Shown here: piece by piece, positions 1-11,860 of the stretch
Layout: each line of letters starts with the position of its first letter
Numbering within the stretch: the first letter of the stretch is position 1
Origin: Carnegiea gigantea
Taxonomy: Eukaryota > Streptophyta > Magnoliopsida > Caryophyllales > Cactaceae
Direction of reading: 5' to 3'
Length of the DNA: 64,000 nt
Assembly (NCBI GenBank): GCA_029747015.1
Contig: JAKOGI010000123.1
Span: forward strand, 186,001-250,000
Made by a program: the position numbers and the translations under genes
The notes under the pieces: generated by a model
What the model was told of the DNA's origin: nothing
What the model saw: the letters and a program-made list of their open reading frames with translations, nothing else
Databases searched by the model: none

Positions 1-2705
1 GCCCGCCGAGTTACCTAAGAGACTTCCTCCAAGAAGGGAAGTCGACCATGCCATAAAATTGGAGTCGAGGACTAAGCCACCCGCATTCGCCCCTCACCGT
101 ATGGCAGTTCCGGAGCTCAAGGAGCTAAGAAGACAATTGAAGGAGCTACTTGATGCAGGTTACATTCATCCCTCCAAATCATGTTATGGTGCACCAGTTT
201 TGTTCCAAAAGAAGCATGATGGTTTCCTTCGACTATGCATCGACTGTTGGGCTCAAGTATTTTATCTCTCGCATCGATGACTTGTTTGATCAACTTGGAG
301 ATGTAAGGTACTTTACCAAGCTTGACTTGAGGAATGGGTACTGTCAAGTTCACATAGCCGAAGGAGACGAGCCAAAGACGGCATGTGTGATGCATTATGA
401 ATCGTACGAGTTCCTCGTCATGCTCTTTGGCCTCACAAATGCACCAGCCTCGTTTTGCACCCTCATGAACAAGGTGCTTGCTCCTTTCCTTGATCGGTTC
501 ATGGTTGTTTACCTTAATGACATTGTCATCTATAGCAAAACCTTGGAGGAGCATTTGGGACACTTGCAGGAAGTGTTCCTAACCTTGAGGAACAACCAAC
601 TTTATGTCAAGAAAGAGAAGTGCTCCTTTACACACGAAGAGACGCCTTTCTTGGGTGACATTATTAGGGCAAGTTACGCATGGACCCGGCAAAGACCAAT
701 GTCATCCTTGAATGGGAGCCACCAACAAAAGTCACCGAGTTAAGGTCTTTCCTTGGCTTGGTGAACTATTATCAACAGTTCATTAAGGGATATTCCGCGA
801 TAGTTGTCTCTCTCACCAACTTGTTGAAGAAAGAAAGAGGATGGACATGGAGTCAAGAGTGCCAAAATGTCTTTGATGCCTAGAAGAAGGCCATAACTGA
901 GGAGTTCGTTCTCTCTCTCCCAACCTCAACAAGCCTTTTGAGTTACATATGGACGCTTCCAACTTTGCCATCGGTGGTGTCTTATGCAAGAAGATCATCA
1001 TGTTGCCTTTGAGAGCCAGACTCTCTTATACCGAGATGCGGTACACGATCCAAGGGAAGGAGATAACCACGGTGGTGCATTGTCTCTGCACATAGAGGCA
1101 TTACTTACTCGAAAACAAGTTTGAAATCAAGACCGATAATGTCACCACAAGCTATTTTCAAACTCAAAAGAAGCTCACTCCCAAGCAAGCCCGATGGCAA
1201 GACTTTTTAACCAAGTTCGATTATGTCATGGAATTTAAGTCGGGACATACCAACTTAGTGGCCGATACTTTGAATCGCAAGGGTGAACTTGCCAATATTA
1301 GCCAACCTCAAAGCAACCTATGGGACCGAATCAAGAAGGAGCTCCAACATGATTCTCTTACCCAGACTATCATTCAACTCATCAAGGAGGGCAAGACTCG
1401 GAGACTTTGGAAGAAGATGGCTTGATCCTTACTAAAGACAAGCACATCTATGTTCCTTCATATGGCAACTTTCAGCGAGAAGTCGTGAAGGAATGTCACG
1501 ATAGCAAGTGGGCGAGTCATCTGGGCATCCACTGCACGCTTGCCCTTGTGGGAGATTCCTACTATTGGCCTCACTTGAAAGATGATGTTGAGGCCTATAT
1601 GAAGACTTCTCTTGTGTGCCAACAAAACAAGATAGAGCAAGGAGCACCAACGGGACTTTTAGAGCCTTTTACCATTCCCGAAAGGTCTTGGGAGAGTGTC
1701 TCTATGGAGTTTATCATGGGATTACCTACGAGCGAGGGATGTAACTAGGTGCTTGTTATGGTAGATCGATACTTTAAGTATGCCACCTTTATTCCCGCAC
1801 CCAAGGAATGCTCCGCCGAGCAAGTCGCTCGCTTATTCTTCAAATATGTGGTTAAGTATTGGAACTTGCCTTGGTTTATTGTAAGTGACTGGAACACTCA
1901 ATTCACGGGGTGATTTCAAACCGAGTTATCCAAGCTTATGGGTTCCGAGTTTAACTTCTCCACCAGCTTCCATCCTCAAAGTGATGGACAACCAAGAGGG
2001 TCAACGTTCTCTTAGCGCTTTACTTGAGGCACTACGTGAGTGCCAACTAAAAAGATTAGGCTAAGTTGCTTGATGTTGCCTAGCTCTTCTATAACTTACA
2101 AAGGAGTGAGTCCACGGGTAGGAGTCCATTCGAAATTATCACGGGGCAACAACCGTTGACCCCAAGTTCTCTTGCCAAAGGTTATAAGGGACCAAGTCCA
2201 CCCGCCTACAAGTTCGCCAAGGATTAGAATGATCAAGTAGGCATAGTTCGTGCTTACTAGGGGAAAGCTTCCAAGAAGATGAAGAAGTGGGCCTACAAAA
2301 AGAGGCGCTCGAGGGAGTTCCAAGTGGGAGACCTCGTACTTGTCAAGATGTACAACCATGCGAGGTTAAGTGGACGGCATCGGGGTCTCAGCCGATGATA
2401 CGAGGGACCTTTTCCCATCCTTAAAAAGATGGAGGGTCAGGCTTACAAGGTGGAGTTGCCTCCCAAGATCAGTATCATCCCGCCTTCCACATAAGTCTAC
2501 TCATGCCTTACCATGGAGATCAAGTGGATCCGAGTTGAGGCATCTCATAACGGGCACCGATGGGCATAAAAGTCCAACATGACAAGGAAATAGAAGAAGT
2601 CCTAGGTGATCGAGTGGTGCGACACTCCAACCAACCATCGACACATGAACTTCTTGTCAAGTGGAAAGGACTACCCAAGAGTGATGCTAGCTGGGAGCCC
2701 ATCTA
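1..2705 (+). pseudogene. Ty3/gypsy chromovirus pol remnant: RT, RNase H, integrase, chromodomain
   Basis: A decayed polyprotein of a Ty3/gypsy retrotransposon read in several + frames. Reverse transcriptase lies at about 90-880; its catalytic box reads YLND near 510-525 where the family has YxDD, so a catalytic Asp is lost. RNase H is at about 950-1290 (TDN then DTLNRK). Integrase starts near 1410 with an HHCC-like zinc region (H..H, then VCQQNK), followed by a D near 1765 and SDWNTQF near 1890. A chromodomain-like segment (LLVKWKGLPKSDASWEP) sits at about 2655-2700, which places the element among the chromoviruses. In-frame stops and frame changes occur throughout. The 5' half lies outside the window. 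Confidence 0.9.
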
Positions 2706-2789
2706 ACATTTATGGCAATTCAAGGAGCAGACTCAAGTATATGAGGACAAGAAGGCAACAAGGACGTCGCCAGATTAGGTGGGGGAGGA

Positions 2790-3224
2790 TGTTACGGACC
2801 GCTCTAGAATACTCTAGATTGCTCTTGATTTTTCTAGATTTCTCTAGAGTATATTCTAGAGGGTTCCACACAATTCCACACCTGTGTAGAATCCTAGATA
2901 TTTGTATAGAACATTCTGGATGTATGATGTAAATCATAGGATCAAATAGATCTCCACCGTCTATTGAAGAGGTGGGTGTTTATATATACTCCAAGGGAGC
3001 TTATTTGTACACCAAGCATTCAAGTGTAATACAAAGCTTTTCTCCCAAACTCTTTCTTTCTCCACTTTCTCTCTCTAAGTTCTCTTAGAGTGTATGTGCT
3101 TACTTAGCTTCTCAAATTTAAGTTAAGCATCCCTCAGGGCTTACCAGTAACCAAAACAAGAGTTCCAACCAAAGTTTGCTAGGCCGCGTAGTTCTAAGTT
3201 TGAGTGAATTATCAACCTGTGACA
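2790..3224 (+). repeat. 3' LTR of the gypsy chromovirus
   Basis: The LTR begins TGTTACGG directly after the purine-rich tract GGTGGGGGAGGA (about 2778-2789, polypurine tract) and ends GTGACA at 3224, giving TG...CA ends and near-matching inverted termini (TGTTAC/GTGACA). The right border is supported independently: copy B of the local duplication resumes homology at exactly this point (TACCG after the LTR here, TACTG at 20184-20188). The length of 435 bp is typical of chromovirus LTRs. The 5' LTR is outside the window. Confidence 0.85.
2909..2988 (+). promoter_or_regulatory. LTR promoter: heat-shock-element-like site and TATA box
   Basis: Positions 2909-2921 read GAACATTCTGGAT, which fits alternating nGAAn/nTTCn units (GAA-CA-TTC-TG-GAt), a near-perfect three-unit heat shock element. 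A TATA box (TTTATATATA) lies about 60 bp downstream at 2979-2988. The LTR upstream (2803-2880) is dense in CTAGA/TCTAG repeats that also contain GAA and TTC half-sites. Heat induction is an inference from motif spacing only. Confidence 0.45.
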
Positions 3225-5371
3225 TACCGCATGTGCAGCTTTACATTGTTACTAACCCGCTGCTGCGTTATAGATATTTTCTTCTATTTAATAGAATCAA
3301 AATAATTGCCAGCAGAATACTCACCTTCATAAAAAGGAGGAGAGGGAGAGGATTGCTCTCAAACTACAAGACATAAACTTAAAGCATGTCCGTTCACTAT
3401 GACTACAAGGAGAAGACCCTCTTCATTTCAAGTTCCACATATCATTATCAATAGATAACACCTATATGAAAGTCTTCACAGATATGCCAACATTGGGTTG
3501 CATTTAGAATATCATGTATGGTAACCAACATGGGATTTCAGGTGGCGGGAAATGCAAATGCGTTGGCCTAATGGTTTATGCTCATTATGTGAATACAATA
3601 CAGTCAAAAAGTACATCACGACTAAACCAATTCTCACAACAAAAAATCACAAATTCTGTAAAAAGGAGAAGAGGAATTGTATTTCAATTAAATTGTGTTA
3701 CCAATATGCTTAAAGTTACAATATAGTCTCTGAGATATATCCATTATTTTGTGTGGGCCTCAACAAGATTTACAAATATGAACTACTGATGATCTATTGT
3801 ATTACCAATATGCTCAAAGTTACTTGGCAACTCTTACATCTAATTTATCTGCAACATAGACAGAGAACAGGAAAACATTGTGTATATCACTGATATAAGG
3901 AGAAAGAATGCTATCTAGAGAGAGAGAGAGAGGGTTCCATCCATTTTTCTTTTGTTCCATTTCAGCAAATATCACTGTAACAAAGGTGACACAATGTCAC
4001 ATATTGTTTTTGCCATATTGAGGAAATCAATGATATTTAAAAGTGCTTCCACATTTAAAAGAGATTTATTACAATATTAAGAGAATACTAAGGTATTAAG
4101 TGCCACATTGTTTTGTACAATATCATGAGAATCATAAGATCTCAAGCAAAACAAGAATACATACACAGAAAATTAATATCGAAGCCCATTGGATATCACT
4201 GATGATTTTTCACCAAATATTCACATTATCATATATTGTACTTTTCATTTCTTCCAAAATTTGACCTAAACATCTAATATATATGTAGCAACTTTCTTTG
4301 TATCCAAGCACCTTTAAATAACTTTCTCGAAAGTCAAGACAAAATTACATCAACCTCCTACTCAACTAGGGAGCACTTCTGATGAATTTATAATTGAGTG
4401 ATAGCAGTATGTTAGCATGTAACAAACAAGCTATATGAGCACAAATAGTGCATTAATGATGAAGAACCAAAGATATTATATTAGCAAAGAAAGAAGCTCA
4501 AATAGTGCTAGGTGGGACAAATTATCCTACTAAGTACCTCAGCTCAAAACTCTAGAATGGCTTAGCCAGACATTAACTGTTGATGTTTAGATAATTTGAT
4601 GAGGATGGACTAAATCCCATGTTTGCAATAAGAGATAGAAGCCAAAGAGGCGTAACTGTATAAGGTCATTTTTTGTATTTTAGGTAGTCATCATTATTCA
4701 ACCGATAATTTTAGGAGGTCAAATATCACTAAGGTTGGTTTCTTTATTTTTGAATTTTAGGTCATGTGGAAGGGATTTTATTACACAGAAGGCCAGACAC
4801 TCAAAGAGGTAATGCTTCAGATTTTAGAAGCTTGAGTATCACTAAGATTATCTATTGGGACTTGTCTCTCTAATAGTAGGATTGCTAGCATAGATAAGGC
4901 AGCATATATTTGGATCTCTCTAGACTTGCAAAAGCATGACCGACACAGAGAGGAATTATTATTGTTGTTGTCATTATTATTGCTATTGTGGTTGAGTACT
5001 ACTAAGATTACTTTCTTACTTAAATCAACTGATTAAGAAGAATGGTCAGCGCAGAGCTTTATGTATGCTGAATTCTTATTGGCTCATTATACAGCCACAG
5101 CATGCCCACACTATTTTTTGCTTCTTTTGTAGGGTTCGGGCTATGTATACCCCCCCAACACACACACAAAAAAATTGTGAAGCAAATTCTTTTTTGTAGC
5201 ATTTTTCACTTTATAGTTTATAGTAATTGCTTCATGTTTAAGGAAACCTAGCTCAGTAAATAGAGCTTGACTAAATTACAATCAACAGCTTGTGGATGAA
5301 AAGTTGCTTGGTCCAATGGAAGAGTATCCAATTCCTGCCCTACAGGTTCTGTATTGTAGACTAACATATAA
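3225..5371. repeat. Segmental duplication, copy A, left part
   Basis: This region aligns by eye, in the same order and orientation, with 20184-23480 (copy B). Shared landmarks include the TTTACA...CTAAC start, the GAGAGAGAG run near 3918/20851, and the TTTCAGCAAATATCAC and AATCAACAGCTTGTGGA blocks. The site at 4585-4592 (GTTTAGAT, single copy) is the empty site of the hAT MITE found in copy B. No intact gene is recognised here. Confidence 0.85.
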
Positions 5372-8300
5372 TGTAACGGGCCAAACCTAAGACTCATATT
5401 AATTACTTTAATTACCTTAATCACAACTTGATTAAGTTGGGCGCTATATTTCAATTTATCGTTTTATGTATATGTATTTATAATGTGCACCGCATGTTGA
5501 AACGACGATGTGGCCTCAAAATGAACCTTCTAATGCTCCTTAAATGATCCATTCAAGATTCCAATAAATATTTGAATGCCCGCATAATAAAAATAAATAA
5601 ATAAATAAATGAAGTTAAATAGCCTAATTGTCAAAGGACTAATATGTGAAGCAATAATAATAATAGTAAATGAACAAATATAGTAATAACGTAATAATAA
5701 TAAAAAAAACAAAAATGAGAATGTCTGCTCCCAAATTTATATCTAAAGGATGTAGAATTTAAATTTATTAATTCTAGCTAAAATTATTACTTCAAATATA
5801 TACATATATATAAACATATATATAATCATGTCTAAAAATATATATACATATGTATATATGTAATGAATGTAGTAAATAAATAAACAAATAAATAAATAAG
5901 GGGTGGGATAATTATGGGACAAATCTAGAAAAAAGGGCATGTGTCATGAAATAAAAGGGGTAAAAAGAAAAAGGGAAAAGAGTAACTAAAAATTTCTTAA
6001 ATTAGATAACTAAGCAACTAAGTTAAACCAAATAAAATAACAAAATCTAAACACCCCCCCTAATTTTCTCTGCCCAGAAACCCTAACCCCCCAACCCTGT
6101 TTTCGCTGCCCTGTTCGTCCCCTCTGTCGTGTCCCACCGCCGTTCGCCGGCTGCCCCTCATCGCCGACCACCACCGCCGAGTCCCCCCGTCTCGCACCAC
6201 CTCCAGCCGGCCCCTTCTCCCTTCCTTTGAAGTATTTTTGATTGGTTTTAGCGGGTTGAGAGGTGAGAACCCTAACCCCCATCCAATTTTGATCTTTTAC
6301 GCTAAAATCTTGATAGTAAATGATGTAAATATCATTGATGGGTATTTATTTGTAAAATTCTTGAGTTATTTTGATGGTTGGGTTGAGTTGCAAATTGAGG
6401 AAGTGATGAGTGGGGGTTGAATGTGATGCTTGAATTTTAGTTTGACTATGATGATTTGAAGATAATTAGTTTGGTTCATGAAAAATTTAAGGAAATTTGT
6501 GGATTATATATATGAGATATGCTTGTAATGTTTTAATCATGGGTTGATGATTATGGTTATGGCTTGGATGATATTCAAGTTAATTATACGAGTTATCAAT
6601 GTTCAAGTGAGTTGAGTGATGCTTAAATGGAGGAAAATATGTACATGTATATAAGGTTAGTATGAGAGTTAAGTTCTAGTAATGTAAGTGTTATATTTTG
6701 ATCATAATTAAGTAATTAAGGGTTGTAATTTAAATAAAGATACAAGGTTCATTTGGGGTTATTTGGTGGTTAAGCAAAATGTAATGAGAGTCTGGTTTGG
6801 GTGTGTGTGTTGTCATGAGTTGATAAGTAAGGTAAAGGGGTTGTGATTTAGCTAAGAAAATAAGCTATTCATGTTGCTCCAATTGTGTTTAGATTAATAT
6901 TAATTACAATTGAATAGGGTTAATGGGTTATACATGTGTTGGAAATGTATATGTAACCTTGGGTACGGCAATTAAAATTCCTTGAAAATGTTTATTTTAA
7001 TTATGTTTATTTTTAATTATGTTGCTTTATTAGTGTTTGAATAAGAATTTATGCTAACTAGATGAGCGTATATGTGTAAGAGGCATTGTGTGAATATATA
7101 TTGTGAGTTAGTTGTCAAGTGGAGATAGAGGAAGTGAGAAAGGAAGGTGAATATAATGAGTTTGGGTATAAGGGAGTGTTGGGGCTTAACGGGATGAAAA
7201 TGGGGGGAGAGTATGATTTCAACTTTGAAATTTGGAGATTAGTTTACGTAAGGATCGGAATTGCAGATGTTTCAAAAGTTTATTTAAGGTTTAAACATGT
7301 CAAGTCTACCTTTCGGATTGTATTTAAAATCAAGCCCATATTGTCACCAAGCCATGTCATGACTAATTGTCTATCCCCATAACCGTGATCAATAGTGATG
7401 CTGATGATGATGATGATGATGATAATAATAATAATAATAAAAAATAACAAGGGTGACACGGATCCATAAATTTTAATGACATTAATACTGATGAAGTAAC
7501 GAGCTTATAGCAATGGTTCGGATAATAATAATGGTGATAATGTCATAATTAATAAACACATGACAAGCCACCCGAATTCACTTTTACAATACTCGTGGAA
7601 CGAACATCAACCACGTTCAGAAAGCAGAACAAAAACATAATAAAGTAGAACCAAATTGAGTAATAATAATTTCGATAATCATGAAAAGAGAGGTTGAAGG
7701 AATTTAAATTATTCATTAAGCCAATAAATGTAGTAGAAGTTCTCAATCTCTTACTAATCGAGAAAAATTACATAAGTGGAGCAGAATTGAGGCCACATCA
7801 GTTGCTTCAAACTGCCAGCAAATGATTTTCAATAAAAGATAGAAAGATTCTTAAAGATCAAGTACGTAAATCGCCTGTGCTCTTCAAAAATTCACATGTT
7901 TCTCAAATTCTAAAAAATCAATATAATTTTCATACAATGAATCATTTGACGCAATATTTTACCACCTAATCAAGTGGCCTCGTCAATCATCAATCATCAG
8001 GGCTTATGCCCTTTAATTTACCCGCAAGGCTACAATTCAGACTTTTCGATCAGCCTTGGAGGTGTGCACCTATCTCAATATCACTACAGATGTCAACAAG
8101 GGGTCCACTTCCACACAATAACGGGTAAATCAATCTTAATTGTACATTCTCTCTCTCTTGTTTTCAAAATAAAATGTTTGAAATGCGGGCGCCTAACTAA
8201 TTTAACTCAAAGCTTATTTTATTGCATAGGAATGTGCGTGCTGTGCTTCGGCTCATATTTCGAATGTTTTTATGTTTTCTGTTTTGGATAAGGGATCAGC

Positions 8301-8709
8301 AAACAGTCCTCCTTCTGGCAAGCCAGAGAATAGCAAGAAGTGAAATAGAGTTCAAATTCTTTTTGCTGGGGTTTCGCTAGCAAAGACCTCACAGTGATTC
8401 ATAGGCTAGCACCTTAAGTATCTAAGGGTTGTGTGTTCTTTTGAACATCGCAAATCACTAGTAAATTATAATCGTATATTGGGTTTGTAAGTGCATCACA
8501 ACTTATATAAATGGTTGAATGTATATTATTTCAATTTTGTTGTGAGACAGGCGATTAAATGGGCAACACAATGATACCCAAGTTTCAGTTAGCCTTGTTC
8601 CGTTATGGAACAGCGGAAATGCCTCCAACCAAAAGACGTTCGCTGCTAATCAATAATTTCTGAGCAATTAGATTAGACTAATCAGGCATTGGGAATTGGG
8701 GGCGTTACA
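5372..8709 (+). mobile_element. Putative solo LTR of a large Ty3/gypsy element (3.3 kb)
   Basis: The insertion begins TGTAACGGGCC and ends GGCGTTACA, with TG...CA termini, a TGTAACG inverted end repeat and a perfect 5-bp target duplication TATAA (5367-5371 and 8710-8714). Copy B lacks the whole 3.3 kb. No gag-pol motif, internal second LTR or primer-binding site was seen, so a solo LTR is the simplest reading. A C-rich leader-like tract at 6050-6230 followed by a donor-like AG/GTGAGAA at 6261-6269 suggests + orientation. The interior holds AT-rich simple repeats (ATAA near 5590, GAT/AAT at 7398-7440). A non-autonomous LARD-type element is the alternative. Confidence 0.75.
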
Positions 8710-9848
8710 TATAAAGTGGGATCTATGCGGTGATAGCCAACGTTTTCTCAGCCCATGGTCATAATGACAGGCACCTAGGAGTTGAGGACATCATCTCTTG
8801 CATAAACACCAAGATTAAGCCAGCTTCCTGGCTTGTTGGTGATCTCAATATCCAAGTTTTGCAGTCCACCTCTTTTTTGTTGCACAATCAAACCACCTCC
8901 TTAATTTTTTGGATATTATGTGATTCCAGCAGAAGGTTGGAACCTGTGTCTTTTGGTCTGACTTTATAGATAAACGTTATTCAAGACTCAAGGAGCACTC
9001 AATCGTCGCTGCATCAGGACGCCGTCATGCTATTGTATAGAACGTAACAGTGTGTTTAATGGTGCTGCTCTCCTAATATTAGACAGCTTAGCTGCATGTT
9101 GCATGATGAATGACAGTGGCGCAATCTTCTAACAGTTGATCTAACTCTGTAAGGTGAAACATTCAGACATTCGCAAGAGTGAGCATCTGCAACTGCCAGG
9201 TATCACCATAGTGCAAAAAAAATGGCACATGAAAACCAAATGTTACGCCGCTCTTTTTTGTATAGCAATTGCTGTTATTGTGCGTCTGAAAGGGGTTGTC
9301 TGTTCTAGCATAAAACTTCTCACTAATATGAATCCTGTAATATATATTCCACGTAGTCCCGAGCTATTCTTCGCCTGTCAATTTTAATTATGACCTAATT
9401 CACTGCCTTAATTTTTTTTTAAGCAACTTCAACTGACTTTCATCCATTATTTTGCACTAAACCAGAGCGCTTTTTCCTGAAGGTCTTGCTGTATAAATTG
9501 CTTATACATGCTCATTCCATCACAGAGTGACTTCCTCTCCTTTCTATTTGGTCAATTTCCCCTTGACTATTTTAGTTGATAACTGCTATTAAACTCATTA
9601 CCTTCCATAATGTCTGATTAATTAATACATTGGTTAAATCCTTCACTTATTGGTTTATCAATAGGACATGCTTGCGTCGCTGAAACTTCCACGAGACACG
9701 AATGACAAATCCATTGTCATATTCAGGAAACTTCTTGAATGAATTTCAACATGCCACTGTCTTTGATGCAACAAACAAATGGAAATACAAACAGTAGGCA
9801 AATGGAGGGGCAGGCAGCACTTTCAGGCCAAACAACTTCACAAGAAAA
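8710..9848. repeat. Segmental duplication, copy A, right part
   Basis: Continues copy A after the solo LTR and matches copy B at about 23485-23805 and again at about 24756-25582. Relative to B it lacks about 950 bp (roughly 23805-24755), including the 3' end of SNAPIN-like exon 2. An open stretch containing GVEDIISC at about 8730-8900 is shared with copy B (23500-23680), but no family was recognised for it. Homology to B ends at CACAAGAAA, exactly at the L1 insertion point. Confidence 0.85.
9016..9146 (-). pseudogene. Broken duplicate of SNAPIN-like exon 2
   Basis: On the minus strand this segment matches exon 2 of the SNAPIN-like gene at 24715-24887, starting after an acceptor-like CTTACAG and reading AGTTAGATCAACTG. 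It carries a 1-bp insertion (GATTGCGCC against GATGCGCC), an indel further on, and a stop (CAATAG) near its end. The last part of the exon is removed by the deletion in copy A. Exon 1 is not present in copy A, so this is a non-functional partial copy. Confidence 0.8.
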
Positions 9849-10824
9849 AATTGCCATGAAGTGCTCCCAGTCCAGTACACTTATGCAAAGAGGAATGGAT
9901 CTTAACCCTATTTGTCCCTTATGTCTTGATGACATAAAAACATGTGATCATACTTTCAAAGATTGTCACTCAATTATGAAAGTTTGGTAATCAGCTATTC
10001 AACATGGATTGTTACCATCATATATGGAACCCAATATCACTTGCGATGTACACCAATGGCTCATCAATATCAAGAACCACAGATGACCTGATATATTGCA
10101 TAAGACCTCCTTCCTTTTATAGAGCATCTGGAAACACAGGAATGCAACAGTTTTCAGAAATGGTATTTTCAACCCATTTATGTATCTTATACGAGCAAAA
10201 AAGGCATATGCCGAATGGAGAATCCGGACTCGTATGTGGGCTGATGATGATATTAGGGGGCCCTCCCCCCTTTCCACCTTCCATCGTTTTGTAAGGTGGC
10301 ATCCTCCTCCACCAGAGTTCATTAAACTCAACTTTGACGACTCGCTCATCAACAAATCCGTAGCAGGTAGGTTTCTCCTCCGTGACTAGACTAGAAAACT
10401 CATTAAAGTAGGTGCTACACACTATGGGAAGACATCCATCCTTGTTGCAGAAGCTCGTGCTCTCAAAAATGGCGTCAGAATGTTATTATAGAAGGTGATA
10501 ATAATATCATGATTCAAGCTCTTCAAGGTACTTTCCGTATACCGTGGCAAATAGCAATGATCATTGAAGATATTCGAATATGGTTGACGAGGGCAAATTG
10601 TACTATCATCAACCATGTTTTCCGGGAGATGAATTCAGCTGTGGACTGGCTAGCAAAAACTGACCACTTTGTGACGTCATCATCCACAATCTCATCATTT
10701 GACAGTTCACCCTCACTTGTCTTTGGATCCATTCTAGCTGATGATTTCGTGGGGTGTACTCTTGTGAGAAGAGGTACCTAACTTCTACTTTACCCCTTAT
10801 TTACCATTGTAAAAAGAAAAAAAA
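9849..10824 (+). mobile_element. 5'-truncated L1 LINE: zf-RVT and RNase H end
   Basis: Flanked by an 11-bp target duplication TCACAAGAAAA (9838-9848 and 10825-10835) and ending in an A-rich tail, as expected for target-primed insertion. It encodes an RVT zinc-binding region (MDLNPICPLC...CDHTF..C) at about 9895-9990. This is followed by a plant L1-type RNase H: WHPPPPEFIKLNFDDS near 10300, AEARALKNG near 10450, EGDNN near 10495, and MNSAVDWLAK near 10630. The four acidic positions are still visible although stops and frame changes separate the parts. Confidence 0.9.
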
Positions 10825-10840
10825 TCACAAGAAAATTATA

Positions 10841-11050
10841 CAGTTAAGCGTGCTTGTTGTGGAGAAATCTTATAATGGGTGACCTCTTGGGAAGTTTTCC
10901 TGACAGCGTGTGAGCGAGGATGAAGCATGCCGTAAAGGTCTGTGGTGATTTGTAGGATCAGTCAATGATCCTTGAAGCCGTTCCTGGTGGCTACCCACGA
11001 CCCTGGTGGGGCCGAGGCGGTACTGGCCCGGGAGGAGGTTGGGCGTTACA
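10841..11050 (+). repeat. Cassandra-like TRIM LTR fragment carrying a 5S rRNA 3' half
   Basis: CAGTTAAGCGTGCTTG (10841-10856) and ATGGGTGACCTCTTGGGAAG (10874-10893) match the plant 5S rRNA internal promoter region and 3' half. The downstream sequence continues into a GC-rich stretch ending GGGCGTTACA at 11050, rather than a 5S terminator. A 5S-derived block inside such a sequence is the hallmark of Cassandra-type terminal repeats. The 5' half of the 5S region is missing at the junction with the L1 target duplication. It is not a functional 5S gene. Confidence 0.7.
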
Positions 11051-11365
11051 ATTTCATTCGAGCTCTAAAAGCGGCTGCTATTCAAAATGGATTTAAATTT
11101 ATCCTATATTCAAAGATCTCCAATTATGTTCTTCGTGGTTTGCTGATGATCCTCTACTCTTTTATAAGGCTGATTTGGAGATTGTCAAGTGCTTAATGAC
11201 AGTCTTTGTCTGTCACTGGTTTTGGTTTCGGGTACGCTGCTTGTCGTTCAAATATCTAGATGCCCCTTTAAAACCTCAAAAACTCTCCAAGCATGACAGC
11301 CAGATTTTGGTGGAAAGAATAATTGCATTGCTAGAATTTGAGGTTGGCCAACAAAGAAGCTGACA

Positions 11366-11860
11366 TTGTAAACACAAATTTCGAGTTTAAAATAAATTAG
11401 ACAAGAAATTGGGTGATAAATTGAATTTTTGTATTAGTCAAAGAATGGATACAATCTCTGTATAATTGTTACTAGAACAACTGTAATAAATCTTCTGATT
11501 CAATCTCTTTGAAAAGTCTTGACTGAATTTGATCTTAAAAAGGGTCTAAAAGGTTTAATCTCAATCAAGATATGAGTTTGATCTCTACAAGTAAACGACA
11601 CGTGTTTAGAGTGCTTGTTGTCTTCTGCCAGAGAAAAATTCTTGAACTCTTGTAAGTTTTCTAAAATGTCGATTCCTGAATGAATGAGATAGCTTCCTTT
11701 TTATAGAGAAGTCGGAGTGAGGGTTTTTCTTCTTATATCTATTAAAAGAGATAATCATTCATTTTCTGCATTTATTCACGCCATGTGACGCTTTTTTAAT
11801 TAGCCGCAATATATTTTCATTAGATATTTAATTTAATAGACTGCTATAATTAATTTAACA
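11366..11860 (-). repeat. Possible LTR fragment (minus orientation)
   Basis: Begins TGTAAACAC and ends TTTAACA, giving TG...CA with roughly matching inverted ends. On the minus strand it holds CTATAAAAAGG, a good TATA box, near 11700. No 5-bp target duplication is evident (GACAT against CATGA), so the call is tentative. It separates two parts of the L1 remnant, consistent with an insertion. Confidence 0.4.

Noticed and set aside
117..563. 148-codon minus-strand ORF opposite the gypsy RT
   Set aside because: It is antisense to a clear RT region and has no recognisable motif.
6060..6110. Telomere-like CCCTAACCCC near 6090
   Set aside because: Only isolated units; they fit a C-rich LTR leader rather than an interstitial telomere array.
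6010..6282. 90-codon minus-strand ORF rich in Gly/Arg
   Set aside because: It reads the antisense of a C-rich LTR leader tract and is low complexity.
10841..10900. Functional 5S rRNA gene
   Set aside because: The 5' half is absent, the internal region is diverged and no terminator follows.
10972..11196. Open frame beginning with KPFLVATHDPGG as a possible new gene
   Set aside because: It runs from the Cassandra-like fragment into degenerate L1 RT, so it is a chance fusion of repeats.
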